Source of the DNA: an uncultured Bacteroidia bacterium
Lineage (GTDB): Bacteria > Bacteroidota > Bacteroidia > Bacteroidales > F082
Length of the DNA: 60,783 nucleotides
Reading direction: 5' to 3'
NCBI GenBank assembly: GCA_902767725.1
Contig: CACXIM010000011.1
Coordinates: 1 to 60,783, forward strand
Shown: in pieces, positions 16,912 to 24,886 of the stretch
Layout: each line of letters starts with the position of its first letter
Position numbering within the stretch: the stretch's first letter is position 1
Notes under the pieces: generated by a model
The model's input: only the letters and a program-made list of their open reading frames with translations
Databases searched by the model: none
What the model was told of the DNA's origin: nothing
Translations under genes and position numbers: made by a program

Positions 16912-17475
16912 AATGATGCCCAAATGCTCCAAAAGGATTTTCAAACCAATGAGAATCAGTATGATACCACCAATAATCCCAGCCGACTTCTCATATTTCG
17001 AACCGAAGACATTACCAATCTTCACGCCTAGGACGGAGAAAAGGAAGGTGGTGATGCCGATAATGAGCACCGACGACCATAGCTGCACTTGAATACAGGC
17101 AAACGAAACTCCTACTGCCAAAGCATCGATGCTGGTGGCGATGGCCAAAAGCAGCATGGTTTTGAAATCAATGGCACCGTTTTCTTTGCCTTCTTCTTTC
17201 TTTCCCCAAATGGCTTCCCGAATCATGTTGGCACCAATGAGAAAGAGCAATCCGAAGGCAATCCAATGGTCGTATGCCTCTATCATTTCCTGAAACTGCG
17301 CGCCCAAGAAATAGCCAATCGTGGGCATCAAGGCTTGGAACCCTCCGAACCAGAGACCACAGACCAAAGCCATACGCCATGAAAACCGCTTGGTGGTCAG
17401 GCCTTTGCAGATGGAGACCGAAAAGGCATCCATGGAGAGGCCAATGGCAATCAGTAGCAGTTCTAGGAAAGTCAT
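16903..17475 (-). CDS. mntP: Manganese efflux pump MntP
   Basis: A 190-residue inner membrane protein with six hydrophobic segments in two repeats. The paired motifs LSMDAFSVSICKG near the N-terminus and SIDALAVGVSFA in the second half carry the conserved Asp residues used for Mn2+ export. The promoter TATTTTTG (17502-17495) leaves a leader of only about 13 bases, so there is no room for a yybP-ykoY manganese riboswitch, which controls mntP in some other bacteria. It is transcribed alone. Confidence 0.94.
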   Translation of the reverse strand: MTFLELLLIAIGLSMDAFSVSICKGLTTKRFSWRMALVCGLWFGGFQALMPTIGYFLGAQFQEMIEAYDHWIAFGLLFLIGANMIREAIWGKKEEGKENGAIDFKTMLLLAIATSIDALAVGVSFACIQVQLWSSVLIIGITTFLFSVLGVKIGNVFGSKYEKSAGIIGGIILILIGLKILLEHLGIIAF

Positions 17476-17494
17476 TTGCTTATGGTTTATGGCG

Positions 17495-17502
17495 CAAAAA
17501 TA
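17495..17502 (-). promoter_or_regulatory. -7 box of mntP
   Basis: TATTTTTG on the minus strand 19 bases before the mntP start. A plus-strand TATTTTTG lies at 17535-17542 and may start transcription of the Omp85-type gene. Confidence 0.55.
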
Positions 17503-17568
17503 GCACTATTTTTCGCTAATGTTGATAAAAAACCTATTTTTGCACGATGAGTAGAACCTCAAGCCTAT

Positions 17569-17677
17569 AGCCTCATGGCGGAGGGACATCCGCCATCTCC
17601 TATGCGTGAGGGTGCCCCCTATCGCTTAGGAGATTGCGGGTCACCTCATTCCGCAAATGCGGAACCGCAATGAGGCT
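17569..17677. repeat. Mobile palindromic element, copy 2 (intergenic)
   Basis: A 109-bp unit bounded by AGCCTCAT and ATGAGGCT, exact terminal inverted repeats. Internal ATCTCCTA pairs with TAGGAGAT, followed by TGCGGGTC and CATTCCGCAAATGCGGAA. It shares ends and core with the copy at 5198-5326, and lies 48 bases before the Omp85-type gene. Confidence 0.8.
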
Positions 17678-17724
17678 GTTGGATAAGGTTTACTCTTGGC
17701 AAGAAGTATATCAACATCATCAAT

Positions 17725-19059
17725 ATGAAAAAGACCATATTAATTATGCTCGCCCTGCTGCTGGCTGCGGGCGGCTTCGCACAAGAAAAGAAAGCCAAGA
17801 AAGAAAAGACCTACAACGAAAAAGGTGAAATCATCAAGAAGGGCTGGAACTTTGGTCCGCTGCCCGTGGTGGGCTTCGATGCCGACCTGGGCTTCCAGTA
17901 CGGCGTGTGCTGCGATATCTTCAACTACGGCGACGGCTCACGCTATCCCCGCTACGACTACAAGTTCAACGTGGAGGCCTCGCGTTACACGAAAGGCTCG
18001 GGTGTGTTCCGCTTTTACAGCGATATGCCCTATGTCGTGAAAGACACGAAACTCTTCTTTGATGTGACCTATTTCTACGCCAAGAAATACGAGTTCTTCG
18101 GCTTCAACGGCAATTTTGCAAGTTCTTTTGACCCCTACGCTGACTTGGAGGACGTGAAGAGTGGTTACTTTTATCTCAACAGAAACCAATTCCGTGTTGT
18201 GGGAAGCATGCAGCGGCCTTTCTTCAATGTACCCGGTCTTTATTGGGCAGCGGGATTGGCCTATTACGGAACCAAAATCGCTTCTTTGGATACCATCAAA
18301 ATGCCTGACTTTGCAGGCCAGTCCACATTATACGAAAACTATGTACGGACTGGGCTTGTCAATTCCGATGAGGCTTCGGGCGGTAATACGATCCAAATCC
18401 GCCTCGGTATGGTTTACGACAGCCGCGACCACAATAGCGATCCAACGAGAGGCATCTACACTGAGGGAACTTTGGTTGGAGGTTCGGATGGCCGCAATAG
18501 TCACTTCTCCTACACCTTCCTTTGGAGACATTTTGTGCCCTTGTATAAGGACAAGCTGACTTTCGCCTACCGCTTAGGTGCCCAAAACTGCCTCTCTGGA
18601 GAGACCCCGTGGTATATGATCAACAATTTGAACACGATGTTCTTCCAAAAGATGTACACCGAAGGCTTGGGAGGCAGCACAACTTTGCGTGGCGTGAACC
18701 GCAATAGTGTCATAGGCGAAGGCTTCGCATTTGCCAACTTGGAGTTGCGTTGGCGCATTGTGGGTTTCCAGTTCATCAACCAGAATTGGCAGGTGGGCTT
18801 GAATCCCTTCTTTGATGCTGGTTTGGTGACACAAAACTACCGCGATGAAAAGATGAAGGAGATTGATGAAAGGACGCTTTTTCCACCTGTTCCTCAATTG
18901 TGTAGCGGCGAAAAAGAAAGGCTTCACATGAGCGCAGGCCTGGGCCTGAAACTCATTATGAACCGTAACCTTGTTGTCTCGGTCGACATGGGCAAGGCCC
19001 TCGACAAACGCGATGGAGAGAAATTAAAGACATTTATTGGATTCAATTATATTTTTTGA
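17725..19059 (+). CDS. Omp85/BamA-type outer membrane beta-barrel
   Basis: A 444-residue outer membrane protein. MKKTILIMLALLLAAGGFAQ is a signal peptide, followed by a lysine-rich segment, then barrel strands without POTRA domains. GLGGSTTLRGVNRNSVIG (about residues 309-326) has the RG-containing loop-6 motif of the Omp85/TamA surface antigen family, and the chain ends in GFNYIF with a C-terminal aromatic as barrels do. The substrate or role is unknown. Many Bacteroidota have such short surface-antigen barrels. It is transcribed alone and ends before the hairpin at 19110. Confidence 0.85.
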   Translation: MKKTILIMLALLLAAGGFAQEKKAKKEKTYNEKGEIIKKGWNFGPLPVVGFDADLGFQYGVCCDIFNYGDGSRYPRYDYKFNVEASRYTKGSGVFRFYSDMPYVVKDTKLFFDVTYFYAKKYEFFGFNGNFASSFDPYADLEDVKSGYFYLNRNQFRVVGSMQRPFFNVPGLYWAAGLAYYGTKIASLDTIKMPDFAGQSTLYENYVRTGLVNSDEASGGNTIQIRLGMVYDSRDHNSDPTRGIYTEGTLVGGSDGRNSHFSYTFLWRHFVPLYKDKLTFAYRLGAQNCLSGETPWYMINNLNTMFFQKMYTEGLGGSTTLRGVNRNSVIGEGFAFANLELRWRIVGFQFINQNWQVGLNPFFDAGLVTQNYRDEKMKEIDERTLFPPVPQLCSGEKERLHMSAGLGLKLIMNRNLVVSVDMGKALDKRDGEKLKTFIGFNYIF

Positions 19060-19109
19060 TTTTTCAGAAACAAATCTTACATAAATCTTACATAAATAGG
19101 CTACAAAAC

Positions 19110-19142
19110 AATCGGTCGGCGATGAACATTCGCCGACCGATT
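19110..19142. terminator. Hairpin after the Omp85-type gene
   Basis: AATCGGTCGGCGA (19110-19122) is exactly inverted at 19130-19142 around a 7-base loop. There is only a weak T-run (TTATTTG), so it may be a 3' stabilising hairpin rather than a classic terminator. Confidence 0.65.
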
Positions 19143-19184
19143 CTTATTTGTAACAGATTTGTGGTAGATTTGTTTCCCTTTTCT

Positions 19185-19208
19185 GAGACGCATGCAATGC
19201 GTCTCTAC
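19185..19208. repeat. Palindrome GAGACGCAT-GCA-ATGCGTCTC
   Basis: Perfect 9-bp arms followed by TAC, directly after the 3' end of gpmA. It shares the GACGCAT/ATGCGTC core with 14262 and the GTCTCTAC end with the 28-bp palindromes. Confidence 0.75.
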
Positions 19209-19218
19209 AAAGCCACAT

Positions 19219-19965
19219 TTATTTCGCTTTACCTTGGTTAGCGACAGCGGCCATCAGCGCGGCCACCTTCTCGGGATCTCCCAAGAAGAAGTCCTTTTGG
19301 AGCTTCATGTTGTCGTCAAACTCGAAGACATACGGGATGCCCGTCGGGATGTTGAAGGCGATGATCTCATCGTTGCTCATGCCTTTCAGCACCTTCACCA
19401 CACCACGCAAGCTGTTGCCGTGGGCCACCACCAGCACTTGGTCGTGGGTCTCGAAGGCCTTCATGATGTTGTTTTCATAGTAAGGCATCACACGCTCGAT
19501 GGTGTCGCAAAGAGCCTCGGTGAGCGGGATCTGCTCGTCGGTGAGCTCGGCATAGCGCGGGTCCATACGGGGGCTCTTGGGGTCGTTCATCTCCAACGCT
19601 GGTGGACGCACATCGAAGGCGCGGCGCCACAGACGCACTTGCTCGTCGCCGTATTTCTCGGCGGTCATCTTCTTGTCAAGGCCTTGCAGCTGGCCATACG
19701 ACTTCTCGTTGAGTCTCCATGACTTGTACACCGGCAGCCAGTCCATGTCCATGGCTTCGAGAGCGAGGTTCAAGGTCTTGATAGCGCGTTTCAGATAAGA
19801 AGTGAAGCAGATTTCAGGCTTGTAGCCATTCTCTTTCAGCGTTTTGCCTGCTTCGATAGCTTCTTGGACGCCTTTCTCCGAAAGGTCAACGTTGGTCCAC
19901 CCCGTGAAGAGGTTCAATTTGTTCCATTCACTTTCTCCGTGACGGATTAAAATCAGGTTTTTCAT
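19219..19965 (-). CDS. gpmA: 2,3-bisphosphoglycerate-dependent phosphoglycerate mutase
   Basis: This glycolytic enzyme interconverts 3- and 2-phosphoglycerate through a phosphohistidine. LIRHGESEWN at residues 5-14 carries the catalytic His, and VVAHGNSLRG near residue 183 the second His. The 248-residue length and GWTNVDLSEKGVQEA agree with the cofactor-dependent class. It follows the toxin-antitoxin pair on the same strand, with 10 bases between the restored toxin stop and the gpmA ATG, so some gpmA transcript may come from the antitoxin promoter. Confidence 0.96.
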   Translation of the reverse strand: MKNLILIRHGESEWNKLNLFTGWTNVDLSEKGVQEAIEAGKTLKENGYKPEICFTSYLKRAIKTLNLALEAMDMDWLPVYKSWRLNEKSYGQLQGLDKKMTAEKYGDEQVRLWRRAFDVRPPALEMNDPKSPRMDPRYAELTDEQIPLTEALCDTIERVMPYYENNIMKAFETHDQVLVVAHGNSLRGVVKVLKGMSNDEIIAFNIPTGIPYVFEFDDNMKLQKDFFLGDPEKVAALMAAVANQGKAK

Positions 19966-19975
19966 TTTATTCTAT

Positions 19976-20325
19976 TTATTTGATTTTCCTTAGTTTCTTT
20001 GGATTGGTGGCTTGATGGATGATTGTAAGAACCTTAATGGTTCTGCTTGTAACAGAGTACACTACATAGAATTTCTTGTATAGAATCACTTTGTATTCTT
20101 TTTATCAGTACTCGGCACAAACCTAAACTTTGGATTGGCTTTTGGCAATGATGGCAGAGCAGTAATGCATATCATTATCCCTTTGTGGAATTGTTCAGCA
20201 ACTTTTTCACCAAACAAAGTTGCTCCATACATTTCAATCGTATGAAGATTGTCAAAAAAGCGTTGTTGGATAAGCAACCGTGGTTTCACAAGAGGTTTTT
20301 TGCCTATATATTTTCTGCCCACCAT
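19976..20325 (-). pseudogene. RelE/ParE-type toxin, frameshifted
   Basis: The frame starts MVGRKYIGKKPLVKPRLLIQ, overlaps the antitoxin by 22 bases and runs to FRFVPSTDKKNTK, where it stops at 20086. Directly after, another frame continues with KVILYKKFYVVYSVTSRTI and HQATNPKKLRKIK, ending at 19976, which is the expected C-terminal strand pair of RelE/ParE toxins. One extra A in the A-run on the minus strand (plus strand T5 at 20099-20103) would join them as STDKKEYKVILYKK. So the gene has a one-base deletion in a homopolymer: a dead toxin, a phase-variable one, or a sequencing error. The family call rests on size, context and the C-terminal pattern. Confidence 0.65.
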
Positions 20326-20471
20326 TGCGAATGCCTTTCGTTAAACTCTTCTAAAGTCATACTTCCCGATCTTTCAGCTCTCCTTATTTCAGCCTGAATA
20401 TCTTCCTCTGTTACCTCAACATTGGGATCGGGGAAAAGCCAATTGATTTGTTTTGTCTTGGTAGTTGCCAT
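20304..20471 (-). CDS. Putative type II antitoxin
   Basis: A 55-residue hydrophilic protein starting MATTKTKQINWLFPDPN, with helix-rich TEEDIQAEIRRAERSGSMTL and FNERHSQWWAENI. It precedes and overlaps the toxin-like frame, as antitoxins do. It lacks a recognisable DNA-binding domain, so it may be mainly the toxin-binding part. The start at 20471 is preferred to the ATG at 20498 because the promoter box at 20495-20488 lies between them. Confidence 0.6.
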   Translation of the reverse strand: MATTKTKQINWLFPDPNVEVTEEDIQAEIRRAERSGSMTLEEFNERHSQWWAENI

Positions 20472-20487
20472 TGTCCTCATTTTTCTG

Positions 20488-20495
20488 CAAAAATA
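20488..20495 (-). promoter_or_regulatory. -7 box of the antitoxin-toxin operon
   Basis: TATTTTTG on the minus strand, 16 bases before the antitoxin ATG. Confidence 0.5.
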
Positions 20496-20518
20496 CAAAC
20501 TTTTCTGGATTTGGGTAA

Positions 20519-22168
20519 CTATTCCATTTTCTTTCTCTCCCGATGTCGTTTCGGCTGCACTTCTTGGACTTCCTCTTCAGCAGCAGCCTCTTTCGGGGTC
20601 TCCTTAGGTGTCTCTTCCACTTTTGGCATCTCCACTTCAACGCGACGGAAGATGTCGTCCTTGTCCTTGGGACGAGCCTCATCGTGCCACTTGAAGCCGG
20701 GTAAAAATCGGTTGCTCTCACTGAGGTCTTTTTCGGGATACATGGTTTCGTCGATGTCCTTGAACGACTTGATGATGGAAACGCTTTGTTTCTCCATCTC
20801 AATGACCATGGTCTCCGACTTCGACACATCTATTCCTATGGCTCCTCCATCATCGTCACGAATCCAATAGATGGTCTCAGCCTTGTCGCCGTCCACGTTC
20901 ACCCGATGAATGTCACCATTTCTGAACCGGGATGTGATGTCTTTTCCCTTGATTTGATTATAGCCTTCAATGGAGTCCTTCGAGATGATGAAGGCGTTTC
21001 CTTTTTGCAGCACCCAATCCACGTTATGGTCCTTGAGTTTGATGTCGATATCAACGCCCGTCAGTTGGCTGTCCTCTGCCCACAAGACCGGTGCCACGCG
21101 CATCTGGATGATGGAATCGGCTTTCAGATAGGTCAAGGTGTCGCATTTACCTTGTAGGTCCGACTTGAAGAAACGTACATTGCGGCGGGCGATGAGCTTC
21201 TCGGCCTCCTCTCTTTGCTTATTGAAATACATGAACAGCGTGTCGCCGTGGATATAAAGCGAGTCGCCACCGTCGTAGCTGATGGCGTAGGCACTATCGG
21301 TAGCAAAGGATAGGCCTTTATTTTCCCACATCTCCACATAGTCGCCGCGCATGATGACTTGATAAGAGGTGTCGATCATGTCTACTTGGCTGAAAGCCTG
21401 TGCCAAGCCTCGGTTACGGTCGTAAAAGATGGAGTCGGAACGCATTTGTTGCGTCTCATTGTGCATGTATGGCCTCCTATCGAGAAACACATGGTCTTCA
21501 TTCACAAGATAATAGCCATGCTTACCCTCCAATATGTTTTCCTTGTTGATGATGGTTGTAGGCCCTTCAAACCACATTTTTTCGATGTCGGTGTTATAAA
21601 ACAGAGTGTCAGTATACATCTGGTATTTAGGGCTATAGACCTCAACATTCTCGAAAAAAGAGAATTCCTTCAATCGGTCGCGGTAAAAGCCATAATGGCT
21701 TTTCAAGGTCTTGTCGCCACGTACAGTGGTAGCACTGTCGGGATAGCTCGCCAGATGCAGGTTGCGATCGTAGGTCAAGTACTCTGTGTAAAGGTTGGTG
21801 GAATCGTCACGCAAATGCACATTGTCGTGGAACTCGGCAAAACGGCGATCACCATCGTAGTTCAACAAGTCGCTGAAAATCTCCACGCTGTCGTTGACGA
21901 TGATGTGAACGTTCTGATAGGCGTCGAAGCTGTTGTTCTTCTGGTAATAATAGGCGCTGTCGCAGAAGAAATAAGCCGAGTCGTGACGCATCTTTACGTT
22001 GCCGATGAGACGTTGCACGTCACCCATGCTCTTCGAGTAGGTGGCCTTGTCGTAATGCAAGATGTTGATGCGGGTCTTCTTGCGTTGCACGGTGTCCTGC
22101 TCCTGTGCCACAAGCGTTTGCGACAACAGAAGGAAAAACGATACTATGAGCAACAATTTGGCTTTCAT
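20519..22168 (-). CDS. OstA/LptA-like periplasmic protein
   Basis: A 549-residue protein with signal peptide MKAKLLLIVSFFLLLSQT. It is built of repeated short beta-strand units (NVKMRHDSAYFFCDSAYYY, NVHLRDDSTNLYTEYLTYD, NVEVYSPKYQMYTDTLFY), the beta-jellyroll repeat of the OstA family that carries LPS across the periplasm. The C-terminal 50 residues are charged and rich in Pro, Glu and Lys (MPKVEETPKETPKEAAAEEE). Large OstA-like proteins of this type are common in Bacteroidota. The start at 22168 or 22177 fits the promoter at 22186-22216; the ATG at 22267 lies upstream of that promoter and is rejected. Confidence 0.85.
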   Translation of the reverse strand: MKAKLLLIVSFFLLLSQTLVAQEQDTVQRKKTRINILHYDKATYSKSMGDVQRLIGNVKMRHDSAYFFCDSAYYYQKNNSFDAYQNVHIIVNDSVEIFSDLLNYDGDRRFAEFHDNVHLRDDSTNLYTEYLTYDRNLHLASYPDSATTVRGDKTLKSHYGFYRDRLKEFSFFENVEVYSPKYQMYTDTLFYNTDIEKMWFEGPTTIINKENILEGKHGYYLVNEDHVFLDRRPYMHNETQQMRSDSIFYDRNRGLAQAFSQVDMIDTSYQVIMRGDYVEMWENKGLSFATDSAYAISYDGGDSLYIHGDTLFMYFNKQREEAEKLIARRNVRFFKSDLQGKCDTLTYLKADSIIQMRVAPVLWAEDSQLTGVDIDIKLKDHNVDWVLQKGNAFIISKDSIEGYNQIKGKDITSRFRNGDIHRVNVDGDKAETIYWIRDDDGGAIGIDVSKSETMVIEMEKQSVSIIKSFKDIDETMYPEKDLSESNRFLPGFKWHDEARPKDKDDIFRRVEVEMPKVEETPKETPKEAAAEEEVQEVQPKRHRERKKME

Positions 22169-22185
22169 CTTGTTCATTAATGCCG

Positions 22186-22216
22186 CAAAAATACGATTAT
22201 TGTACGAAATGGGCAA
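22186..22216 (-). promoter_or_regulatory. Promoter of the OstA-like gene
   Basis: On the minus strand TTG (22216-22214), 20 bases, then TATTTTTG (22193-22186), 17 bases before the MKAKL start. Confidence 0.65.
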
Positions 22217-22223
22217 AAAAGAT

Positions 22224-22251
22224 GTGGAGACGGTGTGCACTCCGCCTCCAC
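22224..22251. repeat. 28-bp palindrome, GTAGAGAC family (degenerate copy)
   Basis: GTGGAGACGGTG and CTCCGCCTCCAC form imperfect arms. It sits 47 bases from the perfect copy at 22299, and both lie between glnS and the OstA-like gene. Confidence 0.75.
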
Positions 22252-22298
22252 AAAACAATGCATTCAAGATGATTACAAATTACATTGTCGGTTTTTCG

Positions 22299-22326
22299 GT
22301 AGAGACGGTGTACACACCGTCTCTAC
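22299..22326. repeat. 28-bp perfect palindrome, GTAGAGAC family
   Basis: GTAGAGACGGTG-TACA-CACCGTCTCTAC, 9 bases beyond the glnS stop codon. The minus-strand glnS message would end in this 12-bp-stem hairpin. Confidence 0.85.
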
Positions 22327-22335
22327 AAATGTAAA

Positions 22336-24081
22336 TTACATGGTTTTCGCCCACGTGTCCTTCAATGCCACGGTGCGGTTGAAGACCAGATGTCCTTCCT
22401 TGCTGTCCTTGTCGACCGTGAAATAACCGATGCGTTGGAACTGGAAGTGGTCGAGCGGCTTGGCGTCGGCCAGGTATTCTTCCACGTAGCACACGGGACG
22501 TACCTCCAACGAGTTGGGGTTCATCATCTCCTTCATGGCTTCGAGCGGAGTCTTGCCTTCGCCTTGCAGGCGGGCCAGCTCGTCGCGCGGGTTCTCCACC
22601 TTCCAGAGTCGGTCGTACATGCGCACCTCGGCTTGGAGACAACGCTCGCAGCTCACCCAGTGGATGGTACCTTTCACCTTGCGGTTGGCACCCGGCATGC
22701 CGCTCTTGGTGTCGGGGTCGTATTCGGCATAGACCTCCACGACCTCGCCATTCTCGTCCTTCTTGCAGCCCGTGCACTTCACGATGTAGGCGTTCTTAAG
22801 ACGCACCTCGTTGCCAGGGGTCATGCGGAAATACTTCTTCGGAGCGTCTTCCATGAAGTCTTCCTTTTCGATCCACAGCTCACGGCTGAAGGCAATCTTG
22901 TGGCTGCCTGCCGTTTCGTCTTCAGGGTTGTTGATGGCTTCCATCTCCTCAATTTCTCCTTCGGGATAGTTGGTGATGACGAGCTTCACCGGGTTGACCA
23001 CAGCGGCCACACGGTTGGCGGTGGCGTTGAGGTCCTCACGGATGGCACTCTCCATCAAGGCAAAGTCGTTCAAGGCATCGTAGGTGGTGTAGCCAATCTT
23101 GTCGATGAACTTATGGATGCCACCAGGGGTGTAGCCACGACGACGGAAGCCGCAAATCGTGGGCATACGCGGGTCGTCCCAACCGCTCACCAAACCCTCG
23201 TTGACGAGGACAAGCAGATTACGCTTGCTCAGCAGGATATAATTAAGGTTCAACTTGTTGAATTCGGTCTGACGCGGACGGTTATCATCCATGTTATCAC
23301 CCTCGCCACGGATCTCCTTGAGCCAATCGACGAAGAGGTCGTAAAGCGGACGGTGCACCACAAACTCCAAGGTGCACAGCGAATGCGTGACACCTTCGAA
23401 ATAGTCGCTTTGTCCGTGGGCGAAGTCGTACATCGGGTAGGCGTGCCACTTGGTGCCCGTCCGGTGGTGCGGGGTGTCGACGACACGATAGATGATTGGG
23501 TCGCGGAAATGCATGTTGGGGTTGGCCATGTCGATTTTGGCACGTAGCACCATCTTGCCCTCTCCGATTTCACCGTTGTTCATCTTGTGGAACAAATCGA
23601 GCGATTCCTCGATGGGACGGTTGCGATAGGGACTTTCGATGCCAGGCTGCGTAGGCGTACCTTTCTGGGCAGCAATCTCTTCCGAGCTCTGCTCGTCGAT
23701 ATAGGCTTTACCTCTTTTAATTAATTCTATGGCAAAATCCCAGAGTTGCTGGAAGTAATCGGAGGCGTAGTATTCGTTGCCCCACTGGTAGCCAAGCCAT
23801 TGGATGTCCTCTTTGATGGCGTCGACATACTCCATATTCTCCTTGGTGGGGTTGGTGTCGTCGAAGCGCAGGTTGCACACGCCGCCGTGTTGTGCGGCGA
23901 TGCCGAAGTCGAGACAGATAGCCTTGGCATGGCCGATGTGGAGGTAACCGTTCGGCTCTGGGGGGAAGCGCGTCTGTACGCGTCCGCCGTTCTTGCCGTT
24001 GGCGAGGTCTTCTTCCACTTTCGCTTCAATGAAATTGAGCGACTTCTTTTCCGTTACTTTTTCTTCTTCAGGGTTTGTCAT
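22336..24081 (-). CDS. glnS: Glutaminyl-tRNA synthetase
   Basis: A 581-residue class I synthetase that charges tRNA-Gln. PPEPNGYLHIGHAKA holds the HIGH motif, and the KMSKS-type motif reads LLSKRNLL. The Rossmann domain has DDTNPTKENMEYVDAI, and the C-terminal anticodon-binding barrels follow residue 345. The presence of GlnRS means that Gln-tRNA does not have to come from the GatCAB route. The ATG is followed by an acidic/basic leader MTNPEEEKVTEKKSLNF. A -7 box TAATTTTG lies at 24116-24109. Confidence 0.97.
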   Translation of the reverse strand: MTNPEEEKVTEKKSLNFIEAKVEEDLANGKNGGRVQTRFPPEPNGYLHIGHAKAICLDFGIAAQHGGVCNLRFDDTNPTKENMEYVDAIKEDIQWLGYQWGNEYYASDYFQQLWDFAIELIKRGKAYIDEQSSEEIAAQKGTPTQPGIESPYRNRPIEESLDLFHKMNNGEIGEGKMVLRAKIDMANPNMHFRDPIIYRVVDTPHHRTGTKWHAYPMYDFAHGQSDYFEGVTHSLCTLEFVVHRPLYDLFVDWLKEIRGEGDNMDDNRPRQTEFNKLNLNYILLSKRNLLVLVNEGLVSGWDDPRMPTICGFRRRGYTPGGIHKFIDKIGYTTYDALNDFALMESAIREDLNATANRVAAVVNPVKLVITNYPEGEIEEMEAINNPEDETAGSHKIAFSRELWIEKEDFMEDAPKKYFRMTPGNEVRLKNAYIVKCTGCKKDENGEVVEVYAEYDPDTKSGMPGANRKVKGTIHWVSCERCLQAEVRMYDRLWKVENPRDELARLQGEGKTPLEAMKEMMNPNSLEVRPVCYVEEYLADAKPLDHFQFQRIGYFTVDKDSKEGHLVFNRTVALKDTWAKTM

Positions 24082-24108
24082 AGTTCAATTAGGATTAAAA
24101 ACAAGTTG

Positions 24109-24116
24109 CAAAATTA
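24109..24116 (-). promoter_or_regulatory. -7 box of glnS
   Basis: TAATTTTG on the minus strand, 27 bases before the glnS ATG. No good -33 TTG at the right distance. Confidence 0.4.
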
Positions 24117-24222
24117 ATAAATTGTTCAATACATTGAAAAGGCTTTTATGTTTTTTGATTAGGTTATGGGACGTGCCGAGGCACGTTATTCTATTTCCCT
24201 CACATACGCAGTTTCGCTGCTG

Positions 24223-24660
24223 TAGCGTGTCTCCGACAGGCCGAGTACCAGCATCGGTTGGGGCATTAGCACCTCCAGTAGTGGAGAGCATGACCTGACG
24301 ATGTAGCGTGTCTCCGACACGTTGAGTACTAGCATCGGCTGGAGCACTAGCACCTCTAGGAGCGGGGAGCCATGACCTGGCACAGTAGCATGTCTCCGAC
24401 ACGCTGAGTACCAGCATCGGCTGGGATACCAGACACTCCAGTAGTGTGGAGCCATGACCTGACGATGTAGCGTGTCTCCGATAGGCCGAGTACCTGAGTC
24501 AGCTGGGGCACTATCTCCTCCAGTAGTGGGGAGCATGACCTGTCGATGTAGCGTGTCTCCGACACGCTGAGTACCTGAGTCAGCTGGGGCACTATCTCCT
24601 CCAGTAGTGGGGAGCATGACCTGTCGATGTAGCGTGTCTCCGACACGCTGAGTACCAGCA
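24223..24660. repeat. 81-82 bp tandem repeat array, five full copies and a partial sixth
   Basis: Units start with TAGCGTGTCTCCGACA at 24223, 24304, 24386, 24468, 24549 and 24630. Each has a CGTGTC-TCC-GACACG hairpin, then GAGTAC, a variable middle, CTCC..AGTAGT..GGAG and CATGACCTG. Units 4 and 5 are nearly identical, and units 1-3 are more diverged. The array fills the 670-bp gap between glnS and tRNA-Cys, which holds no gene. Some units are open on the minus strand as a 27-residue repeat (SVSETRY...), but 82-base units shift the frame, so coding is unlikely. Related hairpins flank it: ACGTGCC-GA-GGCACGT near 24172 and TGTGTC-TTC-GACACA near 24707. Confidence 0.88.
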
Positions 24661-24723
24661 GTGGCTGCGTCTCAGCCCCACACTGCATGTGGGGTAAATA
24701 GGATAGTGTGTCTTCGACACACG

Positions 24724-24751
24724 AAAAAAGCCTGCTGAGTTTCAGCAGGCT
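24724..24751 (-). terminator. Terminator of tRNA-Cys
   Basis: On the minus strand AGCCTGCTGA, loop of 3, TCAGCAGGCT, then TTTTT. It lies 4 bases beyond the tRNA-Cys 3' end. Confidence 0.85.
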
Positions 24752-24754
24752 GGT

Positions 24755-24827
24755 GAGGTACCTGGCGGACTCGAACCGCCGTCCCCGGTTTTGCAGACCG
24801 ATCCCTAACCACTCGGGCAAGGTACCC
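24755..24827 (-). tRNA. tRNA-Cys (anticodon GCA)
   Basis: The acceptor stem GGGTACC pairs with GGTACCT (one G-U). The anticodon loop is CTGCAAA with anticodon GCA. The T arm GGCGG-TTCGAGT-CCGCC is perfect. No CCA is encoded. It is immediately followed by its terminator. Confidence 0.92.
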
Positions 24828-24886
24828 TTTTGCGGCTGCAAAGATACAACTTTTTGGTGAACCACAAGGCTTTTCCGTGAAATTTT

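Noticed and set aside
17476-17500. Manganese riboswitch before mntP
   Set aside because: The predicted leader is only about a dozen bases, too short for any yybP-ykoY aptamer.
23993-24298. Plus-strand frame after glnS start
   Set aside because: It overlaps the glnS N-terminus and runs into the repeat array; no family match or promoter.
24223-24660. CRISPR array
   Set aside because: The whole 81-bp unit repeats with graded divergence. There are no unique spacers of constant length between short identical repeats, and no cas genes nearby.
24085-24865. Minus-strand frames with a 27-residue repeat (SVSETRY units)
   Set aside because: The 81-bp array is open only because the unit is a multiple of three. 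The 82-base units shift the frame, one frame crosses tRNA-Cys, and there is no start signal or domain.
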